Source: Atlantibacter subterraneus (GTDB taxonomy: Bacteria; Pseudomonadota; Gammaproteobacteria; Enterobacterales; Enterobacteriaceae). Taken from it: a stretch of 64,000 bases of DNA. Numbering within the stretch: position 1 is the first letter of the stretch; the number at the start of each line of letters is the position of its first letter. The notes beneath the pieces are model-generated. The model had not been told where the DNA came from and did no database searches. It worked only from the letters and a program-made list of their open reading frames with translations. This document shows positions 17,493-30,076 of the stretch, in pieces. The stretch lies in NCBI RefSeq assembly GCF_027853245.1, contig NZ_JAPTZM010000007.1. The stretch is one strand, 5' to 3'. The translations under genes were made by a program, and so were the position numbers.

Positions 17493-17656
17493 GGTCGCTC
17501 TCATTTTCTTCAGTTGATCATATTGCCCGATCGTAGACCGGTTGCTTCATTTTACCGTTCAAGTGTACGTGCTGAGCAGGCCGACGCGCCATATTGTTAT
17601 GTGTATCACGCGAAATTGTTTTTTTCTTGTTACCAAACGACCGGGAGATTTGCTAT

Positions 17657-17696
17657 TATGAGCGATAACGAACATTTTTGAGCTTTAACGAAAGTG
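17657..17696. promoter_or_regulatory. Tandem GlpR operators in front of glpD
   Basis: Two adjoining 20-bp dyads: TATGAGCGATAACGAACATT (17657-17676) and TTTGAGCTTTAACGAAAGTG (17677-17696). Both fit the GlpR pattern of ATGTTCG/CGAACAT-like halves around a central AT, and both occupy the start region of glpD as in E. coli. A TATTAT -10-like hexamer (17654-17659) overlaps the first operator. A GTGTATCAC tract at 17601-17609 may be a degenerate CRP site. Confidence 0.75.
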
Positions 17697-17708
17697 CAAG
17701 AGGCAAGC

Positions 17709-19214
17709 ATGGAAACCAAAGATCTGATTGTGATAGGCGGAGGCATTAACGGCGCAGGCATTGCGGTGGATGCAGCCGGGCGCGGTTTATCGGTGCTGAT
17801 GCTGGAAGCGCAGGATTTGGCCTGTGCCACCTCATCGGCAAGTTCAAAACTGATCCACGGTGGCCTGCGCTACCTGGAACATTACGAATTCCGCCTGGTC
17901 AGCGAGGCGCTGGCGGAGCGCGAAGTATTACTGAAAATGGCTCCGCATATCGCGTTCCCGATGCGTTTCCGCCTGCCGCACCGCCCGCATTTACGCCCGG
18001 CCTGGATGATCCGCGCAGGCCTGTTTATGTACGATAACCTGGGTAAACGCACCAGCCTGCCGCGCTCGCACGGTTTGCGCTTTGGCGCAGATTCGGTCCT
18101 GAAGCCAGAGATCGTGCGCGGTTTCGAATATTCTGACTGCTGGGTAGACGATGCGCGTTTAGTGCTCGCCAACGCGCAGATGGTGGTAAAGAAAGGCGGC
18201 GAAGTGATGACCCGCACTAAAGCCACCTCCGCCCGCCGCGAAAACGGACTGTGGGTGGTGGAAGCAGAGGATATTGATACCGGTAAAACTTACAGCTGGC
18301 GCGCGCGCGGCCTGGTCAACGCTACCGGCCCGTGGGTGAAAAACTTCTTTGATGACGGGCTGAAACTGCCGTCGCCGTACGGTATCCGCCTGATCAAAGG
18401 CAGCCACATCGTGGTGCCGCGCGTTCATCAACAGAAGCAGGCCTATATCCTGCAAAACGAAGATAAGCGCATCGTGTTTGTGATCCCGTGGATGGACGAG
18501 TTTTCGATCATCGGCACCACCGACGTGGAGTATAAAGGCGATCCGAAACAGGTGGCGATTGATGAAAGTGAAATCAACTACCTGCTGAAGGTTTATAACC
18601 TGCACTTCAAAAAGCAGCTTAGCCGCGATGACGTGGTGTGGACTTACTCCGGTGTCCGCCCGCTGTGCGATGACGAATCGGATTCGCCGCAGGCCATCAC
18701 CCGCGACTACACCCTGGATATTCACGATGAAAATGGCCAGGCACCGCTGCTGTCGGTGTTCGGCGGCAAGCTGACCACCTACCGTAAACTGGCGGAACAT
18801 GCGCTGGAGAAAATGGCTAACTACTATCCTTCTATGGGCCCAGCCTGGACTAAAAGCTGTGTTCTGCCCGGCGGAGAACTGAATGGCGATCGCGATGACT
18901 ATGCCGCGAAGCTGCGTCGTCGTTATCCGTTCATCAGTGAATCGCTGGCACGCCACTATGCGCGGACCTATGGTTCCAACAGCGAACTGATTCTGGGCAA
19001 CAGCAGCCATCTCGACGAGCTGGGCGAAGATTTCGGGCACGAGTTTTACGAAGCGGAACTGCGTTATCTGGTGGACCACGAATGGGTGCGCCGTCTGGAT
19101 GACGCCCTGTGGCGTCGTACCAAATTAGGCATGTGGCTGAATGCCGAGCAGGAATCGCGCATTGCGGCCTGGCTCACCCAATACACCAAACAAGAGCTGT
19201 CATTAGCCTCTTAA
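17709..19214 (+). CDS. glpD: Aerobic glycerol-3-phosphate dehydrogenase GlpD
   Basis: The protein has 501 aa, identical in length to E. coli GlpD. The N-terminal FAD-binding motif is DLIVIGGGINGAGIAVDAAG. The substrate domain contains LIKGSHIVVPR and TYSGVRPLCDD, and a C-terminal helical cap follows. It is a peripheral inner-membrane flavoenzyme that oxidises glycerol-3-phosphate to dihydroxyacetone phosphate and passes electrons to quinone. The METKDLIV start at 17709 is preceded by AGAGGCAAGC; the frame opens five codons earlier but lacks family support. It is controlled by GlpR, whose operators directly abut the gene. Confidence 0.98.
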   Translation: METKDLIVIGGGINGAGIAVDAAGRGLSVLMLEAQDLACATSSASSKLIHGGLRYLEHYEFRLVSEALAEREVLLKMAPHIAFPMRFRLPHRPHLRPAWMIRAGLFMYDNLGKRTSLPRSHGLRFGADSVLKPEIVRGFEYSDCWVDDARLVLANAQMVVKKGGEVMTRTKATSARRENGLWVVEAEDIDTGKTYSWRARGLVNATGPWVKNFFDDGLKLPSPYGIRLIKGSHIVVPRVHQQKQAYILQNEDKRIVFVIPWMDEFSIIGTTDVEYKGDPKQVAIDESEINYLLKVYNLHFKKQLSRDDVVWTYSGVRPLCDDESDSPQAITRDYTLDIHDENGQAPLLSVFGGKLTTYRKLAEHALEKMANYYPSMGPAWTKSCVLPGGELNGDRDDYAAKLRRRYPFISESLARHYARTYGSNSELILGNSSHLDELGEDFGHEFYEAELRYLVDHEWVRRLDDALWRRTKLGMWLNAEQESRIAAWLTQYTKQELSLAS

Positions 19215-19220
19215 AATAAA

Positions 19221-19248
19221 AACGGCGGAAAATCTCCGCCGTTTTTTT
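19221..19248. terminator. Terminator between glpD and glgP
   Basis: AACGGCGGA-AAATC-TCCGCCG followed by a run of seven T. The A-rich left flank makes it able to serve the convergent glgP as well, whose stop is at 19257. Confidence 0.93.
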
Positions 19249-19256
19249 CGGGCTAT

Positions 19257-21704
19257 TTACAGCTTGACGGGCTTGATATTCCAGATGTTTTCGGCGTATT
19301 CCTGAATCGTCCGGTCAGACGAGAAATACCCCATATTGGCAATGTTCTGCATCGCGCAGGTCGACCAGGCTTCCGGCTGGCGATACAGCTCGTCAACTTT
19401 ATCCTGGGTGTCTACGTAGCTGCGATAATCTGCCAGCACCTGATAGTGGTCGCCGAAATTGATCAGGGAGTCCACCAGATCGCGATAGCGTCCAACTTCA
19501 TCCGGGCTAAAGACACCGGTGCCGATCTGAGTTAACGCCAGATGCAGCTCTTCGTCCTGCTCGTAGTACTCGCGCGGCTTGTAGCCTTTGCGGCGCAATT
19601 CCTCGACCTGTTCCGCCGTATTGCCGAAGATAAAGATGTTCTCCGCGCCAACGTGCTCCAGCATTTCCACATTCGCGCCATCCAGCGTGCCAATCGTCAG
19701 CGCGCCGTTGAGCGCAAATTTCATGTTACTGGTGCCGGACGCTTCAGTGCCCGCCAGAGAGATCTGCTCAGAGAGATCCGCTGCCGGGATGATCACCTGC
19801 GCCAGGCTGACGCTGTAATTCGGGATAAACACCACCTTCAGATGGTCGCGCACGTCGGGATCGTTGTTGATCACCTCCGCCACATCGTTGATCAGGTGAA
19901 TGATGTGCTTGGCCATGTAATACGCCGAGGCGGCTTTACCGGCAAAAATATTCACGCGCGGCACCCAGTCGGCATTCGGATCGGCTTTGATGCGGTTATA
20001 GCGGGTGATCACGTGCAGAACATTCATCAATTGACGTTTGTACTCGTGAATACGCTTAATCTGCACATCAAACAGCGCTTTCGGATTCACCACCACATCC
20101 AGCTGCTGGGCAATGACGTTCGCCAGCCGCTTTTTGTTTTCCAGCTTGGCCTGACGCACCGCCTGGTTCACCAACGGATAGTCGATATGCTGCTTCAGCT
20201 CGCTCAACTGGCTCAAATCGGTGCGCCAGTTGCGACCAATGTTGTCATCCAGCACCTTAGAAAGCGCGGGATTCGCCAGCGCCAGCCAGCGGCGCGGCGT
20301 GACACCGTTGGTCACATTGCAGAAACGGCCCGGGAAGATTTTCGCGAAATCGGCAAACAGCGATTGCACCATCAGGTTTGAATGCAGTTCCGACACGCCG
20401 TTGACCTTGTGGCTCACCACCACCGCCAGCCAGGCCATACGCACTTTACGGCCATTGGATTCGTCGATAATCGAGGTGCGGCTCAGCAGCGCGGTATCGT
20501 TCGGGTACTGCTCCTGAACGGTTTTCAGGAAGTAATCGTTGATCTCGAAAATGATTTGCAGATGGCGCGGCAGGATTTTGCCCAGCATATCCACCGGCCA
20601 GCTTTCCAGCGCCTCGCTCATCAGCGTGTGGTTGGTGTAGGAGAACACCTGGCAAGTGACTTCGAAGGCTTCATCCCAGCCGAACTTATGTTCGTCGATC
20701 AGCAAACGCATCAGTTCCGGAATCGACAGCACCGGGTGAGTGTCATTCAGGTGAATCGCGATTTTATCCGCCAGATTGGCATAGGTTTTATGCATCTGGT
20801 AATGACGGCTGAGGATATCCTGGATAGTGGAAGACACCAGGAAATACTCCTGGCGCAACCGCAGTTCGCGCCCGGAATAGGTCGAGTCATCGGGATACAG
20901 CACGCGGGAGACGTTTTCGGAGTGGTTTTTATCTTCCACCGCCGCGAAGTAGTCGCCCTGGTTAAATTTACCGAGATTGATTTCGCTACTCGCCTGGGCA
21001 TTCCACAGGCGCAGCGTGTTGGTGGCGTCAGTATCGTAGCCGGGGATGATCTGGTCATACGCTACCGCCAGGATCTCTTCGGTTTCGATCCAGCGGGTTT
21101 TCTTACCTTCCTGCTGGATACGCCCGCCGAAACGCACTTTGTAGCGGGTGTTGTGGCGTTTGAATTCCCACGGGTTGCCATATTCCAGCCAGTAATCCGG
21201 GGACTCTTTTTGACGGCCATCGACGATATTTTGTCGGAACATGCCGTAATCGTAGCGGATACCGTAGCCGCGGCCCGGCAGCCCTAAGGTCGCCAGCGAG
21301 TCCAGGAAGCAGGCGGCGAGACGCCCAAGGCCGCCGTTGCCGAGGCCGGGGTCGTTCTCTTCATCGATCAGTTCTTCCAGATCGAGCCCCATCTCTTCAA
21401 GCGCGTCTTTAACGTCGTCATAAATACCCAACGACAGCAAGGCGTTAGAGAGGGTGCGACCAATCAGAAATTCCATCGACAGGTAGTAAACCTGGCGCAT
21501 TTCCTGCGAGAGCTGCGCGCGATTGGAGCGCAACCAGCGTTCCACCAGGCGATCCCTCACGGCGAACAGGGTTGCGTTAAGCCATTCGTGTTTGTTGGCG
21601 ATAGCCGGATCTTTACCAATGGTAAACATCAGCTTATAAGCAATGGAATGCTTTAGCGCCTCAACGCTGACTGTGGGGGATGAATAGGAAAAGGGTGCAT
21701 TCAT
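19257..21704 (-). CDS. glgP: Glycogen phosphorylase GlgP
   Basis: The protein has 815 aa, the E. coli length. This GT35 phosphorylase has the PLP motif EASGTSNMKFALNGALTIGT and the N-terminal GNGGLGRLAACFLDSLATL region. It shortens glycogen outer chains to glucose-1-phosphate, leaving limit branches for GlgX. It is last in glgBXCAP, 19 bases after glgA, and is a paralogue of malP. Confidence 0.98.
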   Translation of the reverse strand: MNAPFSYSSPTVSVEALKHSIAYKLMFTIGKDPAIANKHEWLNATLFAVRDRLVERWLRSNRAQLSQEMRQVYYLSMEFLIGRTLSNALLSLGIYDDVKDALEEMGLDLEELIDEENDPGLGNGGLGRLAACFLDSLATLGLPGRGYGIRYDYGMFRQNIVDGRQKESPDYWLEYGNPWEFKRHNTRYKVRFGGRIQQEGKKTRWIETEEILAVAYDQIIPGYDTDATNTLRLWNAQASSEINLGKFNQGDYFAAVEDKNHSENVSRVLYPDDSTYSGRELRLRQEYFLVSSTIQDILSRHYQMHKTYANLADKIAIHLNDTHPVLSIPELMRLLIDEHKFGWDEAFEVTCQVFSYTNHTLMSEALESWPVDMLGKILPRHLQIIFEINDYFLKTVQEQYPNDTALLSRTSIIDESNGRKVRMAWLAVVVSHKVNGVSELHSNLMVQSLFADFAKIFPGRFCNVTNGVTPRRWLALANPALSKVLDDNIGRNWRTDLSQLSELKQHIDYPLVNQAVRQAKLENKKRLANVIAQQLDVVVNPKALFDVQIKRIHEYKRQLMNVLHVITRYNRIKADPNADWVPRVNIFAGKAASAYYMAKHIIHLINDVAEVINNDPDVRDHLKVVFIPNYSVSLAQVIIPAADLSEQISLAGTEASGTSNMKFALNGALTIGTLDGANVEMLEHVGAENIFIFGNTAEQVEELRRKGYKPREYYEQDEELHLALTQIGTGVFSPDEVGRYRDLVDSLINFGDHYQVLADYRSYVDTQDKVDELYRQPEAWSTCAMQNIANMGYFSSDRTIQEYAENIWNIKPVKL

Positions 21705-21723
21705 ACATGTGATTCCAGGATAG

Positions 21724-23157
21724 TTACATCAAGCGTTGATAAAGTTCGCGGTAAGACTTCGCCGCAACATGCCAGCTAAAATCCATGCCCATCGCCTGAC
21801 GCTGAACAAATCGCCAAAGGGATGGACGCGACCACAACACGAAAGCACGCCGAATCGCGCGTAGCAGCGACCAGGCATTACTATCTTCAAACACGAAACC
21901 ACTGGCCATTCCATCGGCTAAATTCTCCAACGAGCTATCTGACACGGTATCCGCTAAACCACCGGTGCGGCGCACCAGCGGCAGCGTGCCATATTTCAAT
22001 CCGTAGAGCTGCGTTAAACCACACGGCTCAAAACGGCTGGGTACCAGGATCACATCCGCGCCGCCCATAATGCGGTGGGAAAACGCTTCGTGATAACCAA
22101 TCTGTACCCCAACCTGGCCCGGATGTTCGGCAGCGGCGGCAAGGAAACCCTCCTGCAACACCGCATCACCCGCGCCAAGCAATGCCAACTGCCCGCCCTG
22201 CTCCAGCAGGCCCGGCAGCGCTTCCAGCACCAGGTCGAGACCTTTCTGGCTGGTAAGTCGACTCACCACCGCAAACAGCGGGACTTTGTCATTCACCTTC
22301 AGTCCCATGGCAATTTGCAGCTGGCGTTTGTTTTCTGCCTTCTCTTCTAACGTATCGCGGTTATATCGCGCAGACAAGAGCAGGTCCGTTGACGGGTCCC
22401 AGATGTTCTCATCCACACCGTTGAGGATGCCGGACAGCCGGCCTTCGCGATGACGCTGTTGCAGCAGCCCCTCCATACCGTAAGCGAACTGCGGCTCGGT
22501 AATTTCGCGGGCATAAGTCGGGCTGACCGCCGTGATATGGTCGGCGTAGTAAAGCCCGGCTTTTAAGAATGAAATCTGTCCGTTGAACTCCAGACCGTTA
22601 ATGTCGAAGAACCACCACGGCAGACCAATCTCGCTCATGTGATGCGCATAGAACATGCCCTGATAGGCCAGGTTATGCACCGTAAATACCGATTTCGCCG
22701 GGTGGCCGCGCGCGGCAAGGTACGCTGGCGCAAGGCCGGCATGCCAGTCATGAGCGTGCACCACATCCGGCTTCCAGAAGGGATCGAATCCGCACGCCAT
22801 TTCACAGCCTGCCCAACCCAGCAGTGCAAAGCGGATAACGTTATCCGGGTATGCATACTGATTGGTGTCGTGATAAGGACTCCCCGGGCGGTCATACAGA
22901 TCCGGTGCGTCAATCATGTAGATACCGACGCCGTTGAAATGCCCGAACAGCAGCGTAACCGGCCCGGCAAAGGTGTCGCGGTGCGCGACCTGCTGGGCAT
23001 CGGTGACGCCACGTCGAATATCAGGGAACGCGGGCAACAGCACGCGGGTATCCACGCCATCAGCAATCTGCGCGGCGGGCAACGCCCCAATCACATCCGC
23101 CAAACCACCTGTTTTCAATAGCGGAAACATTTCAGAACAAACGTGTAAAACCTGCAT
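21724..23157 (-). CDS. glgA: Glycogen synthase GlgA
   Basis: This 477-aa GT5 starch/glycogen synthase has the ADP-glucose-binding KTGGLADVIGALP motif (Lys15) near the N-terminus and the C-terminal RFEPCGLTQLYGLKYGT and RRTGGLADTV motifs. It transfers glucose from ADP-glucose to the growing alpha-1,4 chain. An 89-base gap with a strong hairpin separates it from glgC, so it may be expressed differently from the upstream genes. Confidence 0.98.
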   Translation of the reverse strand: MQVLHVCSEMFPLLKTGGLADVIGALPAAQIADGVDTRVLLPAFPDIRRGVTDAQQVAHRDTFAGPVTLLFGHFNGVGIYMIDAPDLYDRPGSPYHDTNQYAYPDNVIRFALLGWAGCEMACGFDPFWKPDVVHAHDWHAGLAPAYLAARGHPAKSVFTVHNLAYQGMFYAHHMSEIGLPWWFFDINGLEFNGQISFLKAGLYYADHITAVSPTYAREITEPQFAYGMEGLLQQRHREGRLSGILNGVDENIWDPSTDLLLSARYNRDTLEEKAENKRQLQIAMGLKVNDKVPLFAVVSRLTSQKGLDLVLEALPGLLEQGGQLALLGAGDAVLQEGFLAAAAEHPGQVGVQIGYHEAFSHRIMGGADVILVPSRFEPCGLTQLYGLKYGTLPLVRRTGGLADTVSDSSLENLADGMASGFVFEDSNAWSLLRAIRRAFVLWSRPSLWRFVQRQAMGMDFSWHVAAKSYRELYQRLM

Positions 23158-23210
23158 TATGGCTCCCGTTCAATTACCCGGCGCGAAAAAGCGCGCCAAA
23201 CGCGAAATTT

Positions 23211-23233
23211 AACCGCGCGACAAGCGCGCGGTT
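23211..23233 (-). other. Strong hairpin in the glgC-glgA gap
   Basis: AACCGCGCG-acaag-CGCGCGGTT is a perfect 9-bp stem. On the transcribed strand it is followed by AAATTT rather than a U run, so it is a poor terminator. It may mark an mRNA processing or stability site within the glg operon transcript. Confidence 0.6.
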
Positions 23234-23246
23234 ATTCCCTGCGCAA

Positions 23247-24530
23247 TTACCCTTCCAGTTTCCTGAGCATCTCGCGCGTAACCAAGACAATCCCTTCTTC
23301 GGAGCGATAGAACCGGCGAGCATCTTCTTCCGCATTTTCGCCAATTACCATACCTTCAGGGATCACGCAGGCACGGTCAATAATGCAGCGACGCAGGCGG
23401 CACGAACGGCCAATCCAGACGTCTGGCAACAATACTGAAGAATCAATATTACAGAATGAATTTACCCGAACCCGGGGGAACAGCACCGACTGCACCACCA
23501 CGGAACCGGAAATAATGCATCCGCCGGACACCAGCGAGTTCAGCGTCATCCCGTGACTGCCGGATCGGTCCTGTACAAATTTAGCAGGCGGTAACGGTTC
23601 CATGTGGGTACGAATTGGCCAATCGCGATCGTACATGTCCAGTTCCGGGGTGACCGAGGCCAAATCCAGGTTGGCTTTCCAGTAGGCTTCCAGCGTCCCT
23701 ACATCACGCCAGTAGGGCTCTGCGTCCGGATCGGACTGCACGCAGGAGAGCGGGAACGGGTGGGCATAGGCTTCCCCCGCCGCCGTCAGTTTAGGAATAA
23801 TATCTTTGCCGAAATCGTGGCTGGAGTTCGGATCGTTGTCATCCTCTTCCAGCAGCTCATACAGGTATTCGGCGTCGAAGATATAAATCCCCATACTGGC
23901 CAGCGATTTGCTCGGGTCGTTCGGCATGGTCGGCGGATCGGCCGGTTTTTCGACGAAATCGATGATTTTGTCGTGCTCGTCCACATCCATTACGCCAAAT
24001 GCCGTCGCTTCCGCCTTGGGAACCGGCATACAGGCCACGGTACAACGCGCGCCTTTTTCCACATGATCGATCAACATGCGCGAGTAGTCTTGCTTATAGA
24101 TGTGGTCCCCCGCCAGAATCACGATGTATTCAGCCTTATAGCGCCGGATAATATCGAGGTTCTGGGTGACCGCATCTGCCGTGCCGCGATACCAGTTTTC
24201 ACCATGCACGCGTTGCTGCGCAGGCAGCAGATCGACAAACTCATTCATCTCTTCGCTGAAGAACGACCAGCCGCGCTGAATGTGCTGTACCAGCGTATGC
24301 GACTGATACTGAGTGATCACCCCAATCCGGCGGATGCCCGAGTTGATGCAGTTAGATAACGCAAAATCGATGATGCGGAACTTGCCACCAAAGTGCACGG
24401 CGGGTTTAGCTCGGGTAGTGGTTAAATCTTTGAGGCGCGTGCCACGTCCACCCGCCAGTATTAATGCGACAGATTTTATCGGCAGTTGCCGCGCTAACAT
24501 CAGAGGATCGTTCTTTTCAAACCTAACCAT
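23247..24530 (-). CDS. glgC: Glucose-1-phosphate adenylyltransferase GlgC
   Basis: This 427-aa ADP-glucose pyrophosphorylase has a nucleotidyltransferase domain with LILAGGRGTRLKDLT and the fructose-1,6-bisphosphate-site region RAKPAVHFGGKFRIID. A C-terminal left-handed beta-helix with hexapeptide-like repeats follows. It makes ADP-glucose from glucose-1-phosphate and ATP, the committed and allosterically controlled step of glycogen synthesis. The C-terminus ends at RKLEG, a few residues shorter than the E. coli tail. It lies 15 bases after glgX. Confidence 0.98.
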   Translation of the reverse strand: MVRFEKNDPLMLARQLPIKSVALILAGGRGTRLKDLTTTRAKPAVHFGGKFRIIDFALSNCINSGIRRIGVITQYQSHTLVQHIQRGWSFFSEEMNEFVDLLPAQQRVHGENWYRGTADAVTQNLDIIRRYKAEYIVILAGDHIYKQDYSRMLIDHVEKGARCTVACMPVPKAEATAFGVMDVDEHDKIIDFVEKPADPPTMPNDPSKSLASMGIYIFDAEYLYELLEEDDNDPNSSHDFGKDIIPKLTAAGEAYAHPFPLSCVQSDPDAEPYWRDVGTLEAYWKANLDLASVTPELDMYDRDWPIRTHMEPLPPAKFVQDRSGSHGMTLNSLVSGGCIISGSVVVQSVLFPRVRVNSFCNIDSSVLLPDVWIGRSCRLRRCIIDRACVIPEGMVIGENAEEDARRFYRSEEGIVLVTREMLRKLEG

Positions 24531-24545
24531 GACTGACTCCTTTTA

Positions 24546-26524
<1,979 letters not shown>

Positions 26525-26528
<4 letters not shown>

Positions 26529-28711
26529 TCCCCCTCCCGGACTAGCCAGATGGTTGCCAGCGGCGGAATGGTGATGCACAGCGAGTTATCGCGGCCATGG
26601 CTCGGGATGGCGTCGGTCTGCACCACGCCGCCGTTGCCGGTATTGCTGCCGTGATAGTGCATCGAGTCGGTATTCAGCTCTTCACGCCAGCGGCCCGGCT
26701 GATTGACGCCGAAACGGTACTCATGGCGCGGTACCGGCGTAAAGTTAGCGGCGACGATGATTTCGTTGCCCTCGCGGTCGCGACGCACAAACACGAATAC
26801 CGAGTTAACTTTGTCTTCCACCACCAGCCATTCAAAGCCATTGGGATCGAAATCCAGCTCATGCATAGCTTTATGGTGGCGATAGGTATGGTTGAGGTCG
26901 CGCACCAGCCGCTGAACGCCGTGATGCCAGTTATCGCCGCCTTCCAGCAGATGCCAGTCGAGGCTGGAGTCGTGGTTCCACTCGCGGCCCTGAGCGAATT
27001 CATTGCCCATAAACAGCAACTTTTTACCCGGGAACGCCCACATCCAGCCGTAATAGGCGCGCAGGTTAGCGAATCTTTGCCACGCATCGCCCGGCATACG
27101 GTCGAGAATCGATTTTTTACCGTGGACCACTTCATCGTGCGATAGCGGCAGCACAAAGTTTTCGGTGTAGTTGTACAGCATCCCAAAGGTCATTTTGTCG
27201 TGATGGTACTGACGGTAGACCGGGTCGAGTTTCATATAGTCGAGGGTGTCGTGCATCCAGCCCAGGTTCCATTTAAACCAGAAGCCAAGGCCGCCCGTTG
27301 AAGGAGGGCGCGACACGCCAGGGAAATCGGTGGACTCTTCCGCCATGGTCACCGCGCCATGTACCTGCTCGCCCAGCACGCGGTTGGTATTGCGCAGGAA
27401 CTCAATGGCTTCGAGGTTTTCGCGCCCGCCGTATTCATTAGGGATCCACTCCCCTTCGGCACGGCTGTAATCGCGATAAATCATTGACGCCACCGCATCC
27501 ACGCGCAGGGCGTCGATGCCGAAACGCTCGGTCCAGTACAGGGCGTTGCCTACCAGATAGTTGCTGACTTCACGGCGACCGTAGTTATAGATCAGCGTGT
27601 TCCAGTCCTGGTGATAGCCTTCGCGCGGGTCGCTGTGCTCGTAAAGTTCGGTGCCGTCAAAATTCGCCAGACCAAATTCATCGCTCGGGAAATGCCCCGG
27701 CACCCAGTCCAGGATCACGTTCAGCCCGGCAGCATGGGCGGCATTGATAAAGTATTTGAAGTCGTCGCGGGTGCCGAAGCGGCGGGTCGGCGCATACAGC
27801 CCCAGCGGCTGATAGCCCCAGCTGCCGTCAAAGGGATGTTCGTTAACCGGCAGCAGTTCGATATGGGTAAATCCCATGCCTTTCACGTATGGCACCAGCT
27901 GCTCGGCAAGTTCACGGTAGCTCAGCCAGAAGTTGTTATCGGTATGGCGACGCCAGGAACCTAAATGCACCTCATAAATGGAAATCGGCGCATCCATCTG
28001 GTTGGCTTTTTGCCGCGCCGGGCTGATGGTGGTTTTTTCCGGCAAGTCGCAAATCATCGACGCCGTTTCCGGGCGCATCTGCGCCTCAAACGCGTAAGGG
28101 TCAGCTTTAATTCGCAGGTTGCCGTTGGCATCAATCATTTCGAATTTATAGAGCTGACCGTTATGCGCGCCGGGGACAAACAGTTCCCAGATGCCGCTCT
28201 CTTTACGAAAACGCATCGGGTGACGCCGTCCGTCCCAGTAGTTGAACTGGCCAACCACGGAAACGCGCTGCGCGTTGGGTGCCCAGAGCGTAAAGCGGGT
28301 GCCGGTCACGCCATCCATGGTTTGCGCGTGCGCGCCAAGCGTTTCATAAGGACGCAGGTGCGTCCCTTCCGACAACAGCCACGCATCCATTTCCTGTAAC
28401 AGCGGGCCGAAGCGATATGGGTCATCAATCAGGTTTTGCTGACCGTGCCACAGCACCGCCAGCTGGTAACGGAAAAAGTTTTTACGGCGCGCCAGCACGC
28501 CGCTGAAGAACCCTCGGGAATCAAGGCATTCCAGCTTGCCGACCTTGCGGCCAGTTTTCGGTTCGATAACCCACACTTCGGTGGCATCCGGTAACAGCGC
28601 GCGGACTTCCAGCCCGGCCTCGGTTTTGTGCATGCCCAGTACGGAAAAGGGATCCGCAAAATGGCCCGCAATAAGCGCATTAATCACGTCTCTATCGATG
28701 CGATCAGACAT
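26525..28711 (-). CDS. glgB: 1,4-alpha-glucan branching enzyme GlgB
   Basis: The protein has 728 aa, the E. coli length. Two N-terminal CBM48-like modules precede a GH13 domain with the catalytic Asp in DALRVDAVASMIYRDY, the acid/base Glu in MAEESTDFPGV and the third Asp in LSHDEVVHGK. It creates alpha-1,6 branches. It is first in the glgBXCAP operon and overlaps glgX by 4 bases. About 260 bases separate it from asd; they hold the asd terminator and presumably the glgB promoter, which I could not define. Confidence 0.98.
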
Positions 28712-28927
28712 GGTTTCGTCATCCTGTTTTTATGTATCGCCCTACGCCTGAGCGTCAGGCCGCAATACTTTTCTTGACCTGAACGAGCAGCCACTTCGTC
28801 ATCCTCTGGCCGATCGTTCCCACCTACAAGTTTTAGCGGTAAAAACCACCCGAACCTTAAGCATAGCCAACGCGCTATCTCACTCCTGAGAAAAATTGCA
28901 ACAAACTGGTTTACATCCTCCCGCGCC

Positions 28928-28956
28928 AAAAAAAAGGGAGCGCTTATGCACTCCCG
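28928..28956 (-). terminator. asd terminator
   Basis: Read on the minus strand: GGGAG-tgcataagcg-CTCCC followed by a run of eight T, 15-40 bases after the asd stop. Confidence 0.85.
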
Positions 28957-28969
28957 TTACAGGTTTCGA

Positions 28970-30076
28970 TTACGCCAACTGCCGTAACATACGACGCAGC
29001 GGCTCGGCGGCGCCCCACAATAACTGGTCGCCAACCGTGAAGGCGGACAAGTATTCCGGGCCCATATTGAGTTTACGCAGACGGCCAACCGGGGTCGCCA
29101 GCGTACCGGTCACCGCCGCAGGGGTCAGTTCGCGCACGGTGATATCGCGGTCATTCGGCACTACGTTTACCCAGTCGTTATGCGTCGCCAGCATTTCCTC
29201 GATAGAGGAAAGCGAAACATCTTTTTTCAGTTTAATGGTGAACGCCTGGCTGTGGCAGCGCAGCGCGCCGACGCGGACGCACAGGCCATCAACCGGGATC
29301 ACGGACGAGGTGCCGAGGATTTTGTTGGTTTCCGCCTGGCCCTTCCACTCTTCGCGGCTCTGGCCGTTATCCAGCTGTTTGTCGATCCACGGGATCAGGC
29401 TCCCCGCCAGCGGCACGCCAAAGTTATCTACCGGCAGCTGGCCGCTGCGGGTCAGCGCCGTGACTTTACGTTCGATATCCAGAATGGCGGAGGCCGGATC
29501 GGCCAGTTCGCTCGCCACGCCGTTGTACAGTTGGCCCATCTGTGCCAGCAGCTCGCGCATATGACGCGCACCGCCGCCGGACGCCGCCTGATAGGTCGCC
29601 ACGGACACCCACTCCACCAGATTCTGCGCGAACAGGCCGCCCAGCGACATCAGCATCAGGCTGACGGTACAGTTGCCGCCGACAAACGCCTTCACGCCTT
29701 TGTTTAAGCCTTCGGTAATGACATGTTGGTTGACCGGATCCAGAATAATGATGGCGTCATCTTTCATACGCAGCGACGAGGCGGCATCAATCCAGTATCC
29801 TTGCCAGCCGCTTTCACGCAGCTTTGGGTAAATTTCGTTGGTATAATCGCCGCCCTGGCACGTCACGATGATATCCAGCGCCTTCAGCGCGTCGATAGAA
29901 TACGCGTCCTGAAGCGTGCCGCCCTGATGGCCGCCAAAAGACGGCGCAGCCTGCCCAAGCTGGGAAGTGGAAAAGAAGACGGGACGAATGGCGTCAAAAT
30001 CGCGCTCTTCAACCATGCGTTGCATGAGTACGGAGCCAACCATTCCGCGCCAGCCGATAAAACCAACATTTTTCAT
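28970..30076 (-). CDS. asd: Aspartate-semialdehyde dehydrogenase
   Basis: The protein has 368 aa. The NADP-binding N-terminus is VGFIGWRGMVGSVLMQRM, the catalytic Cys lies in FVGGNCTVSLMLMSLGG and the catalytic His in VGALRCHSQAFT. It reduces aspartyl phosphate to aspartate semialdehyde, the branch point to lysine, diaminopimelate, threonine and methionine. It is monocistronic, with its own terminator, and divergent from yhgN. Confidence 0.98.
   Translation of the reverse strand: MKNVGFIGWRGMVGSVLMQRMVEERDFDAIRPVFFSTSQLGQAAPSFGGHQGGTLQDAYSIDALKALDIIVTCQGGDYTNEIYPKLRESGWQGYWIDAASSLRMKDDAIIILDPVNQHVITEGLNKGVKAFVGGNCTVSLMLMSLGGLFAQNLVEWVSVATYQAASGGGARHMRELLAQMGQLYNGVASELADPASAILDIERKVTALTRSGQLPVDNFGVPLAGSLIPWIDKQLDNGQSREEWKGQAETNKILGTSSVIPVDGLCVRVGALRCHSQAFTIKLKKDVSLSSIEEMLATHNDWVNVVPNDRDITVRELTPAAVTGTLATPVGRLRKLNMGPEYLSAFTVGDQLLWGAAEPLRRMLRQLA

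Noticed and set aside
19257..21704. Possible recent duplication of malP and glgP
   Set aside because: The two phosphorylases are ancient paralogues present in most enterics with clearly different sequences; this is normal gene content.
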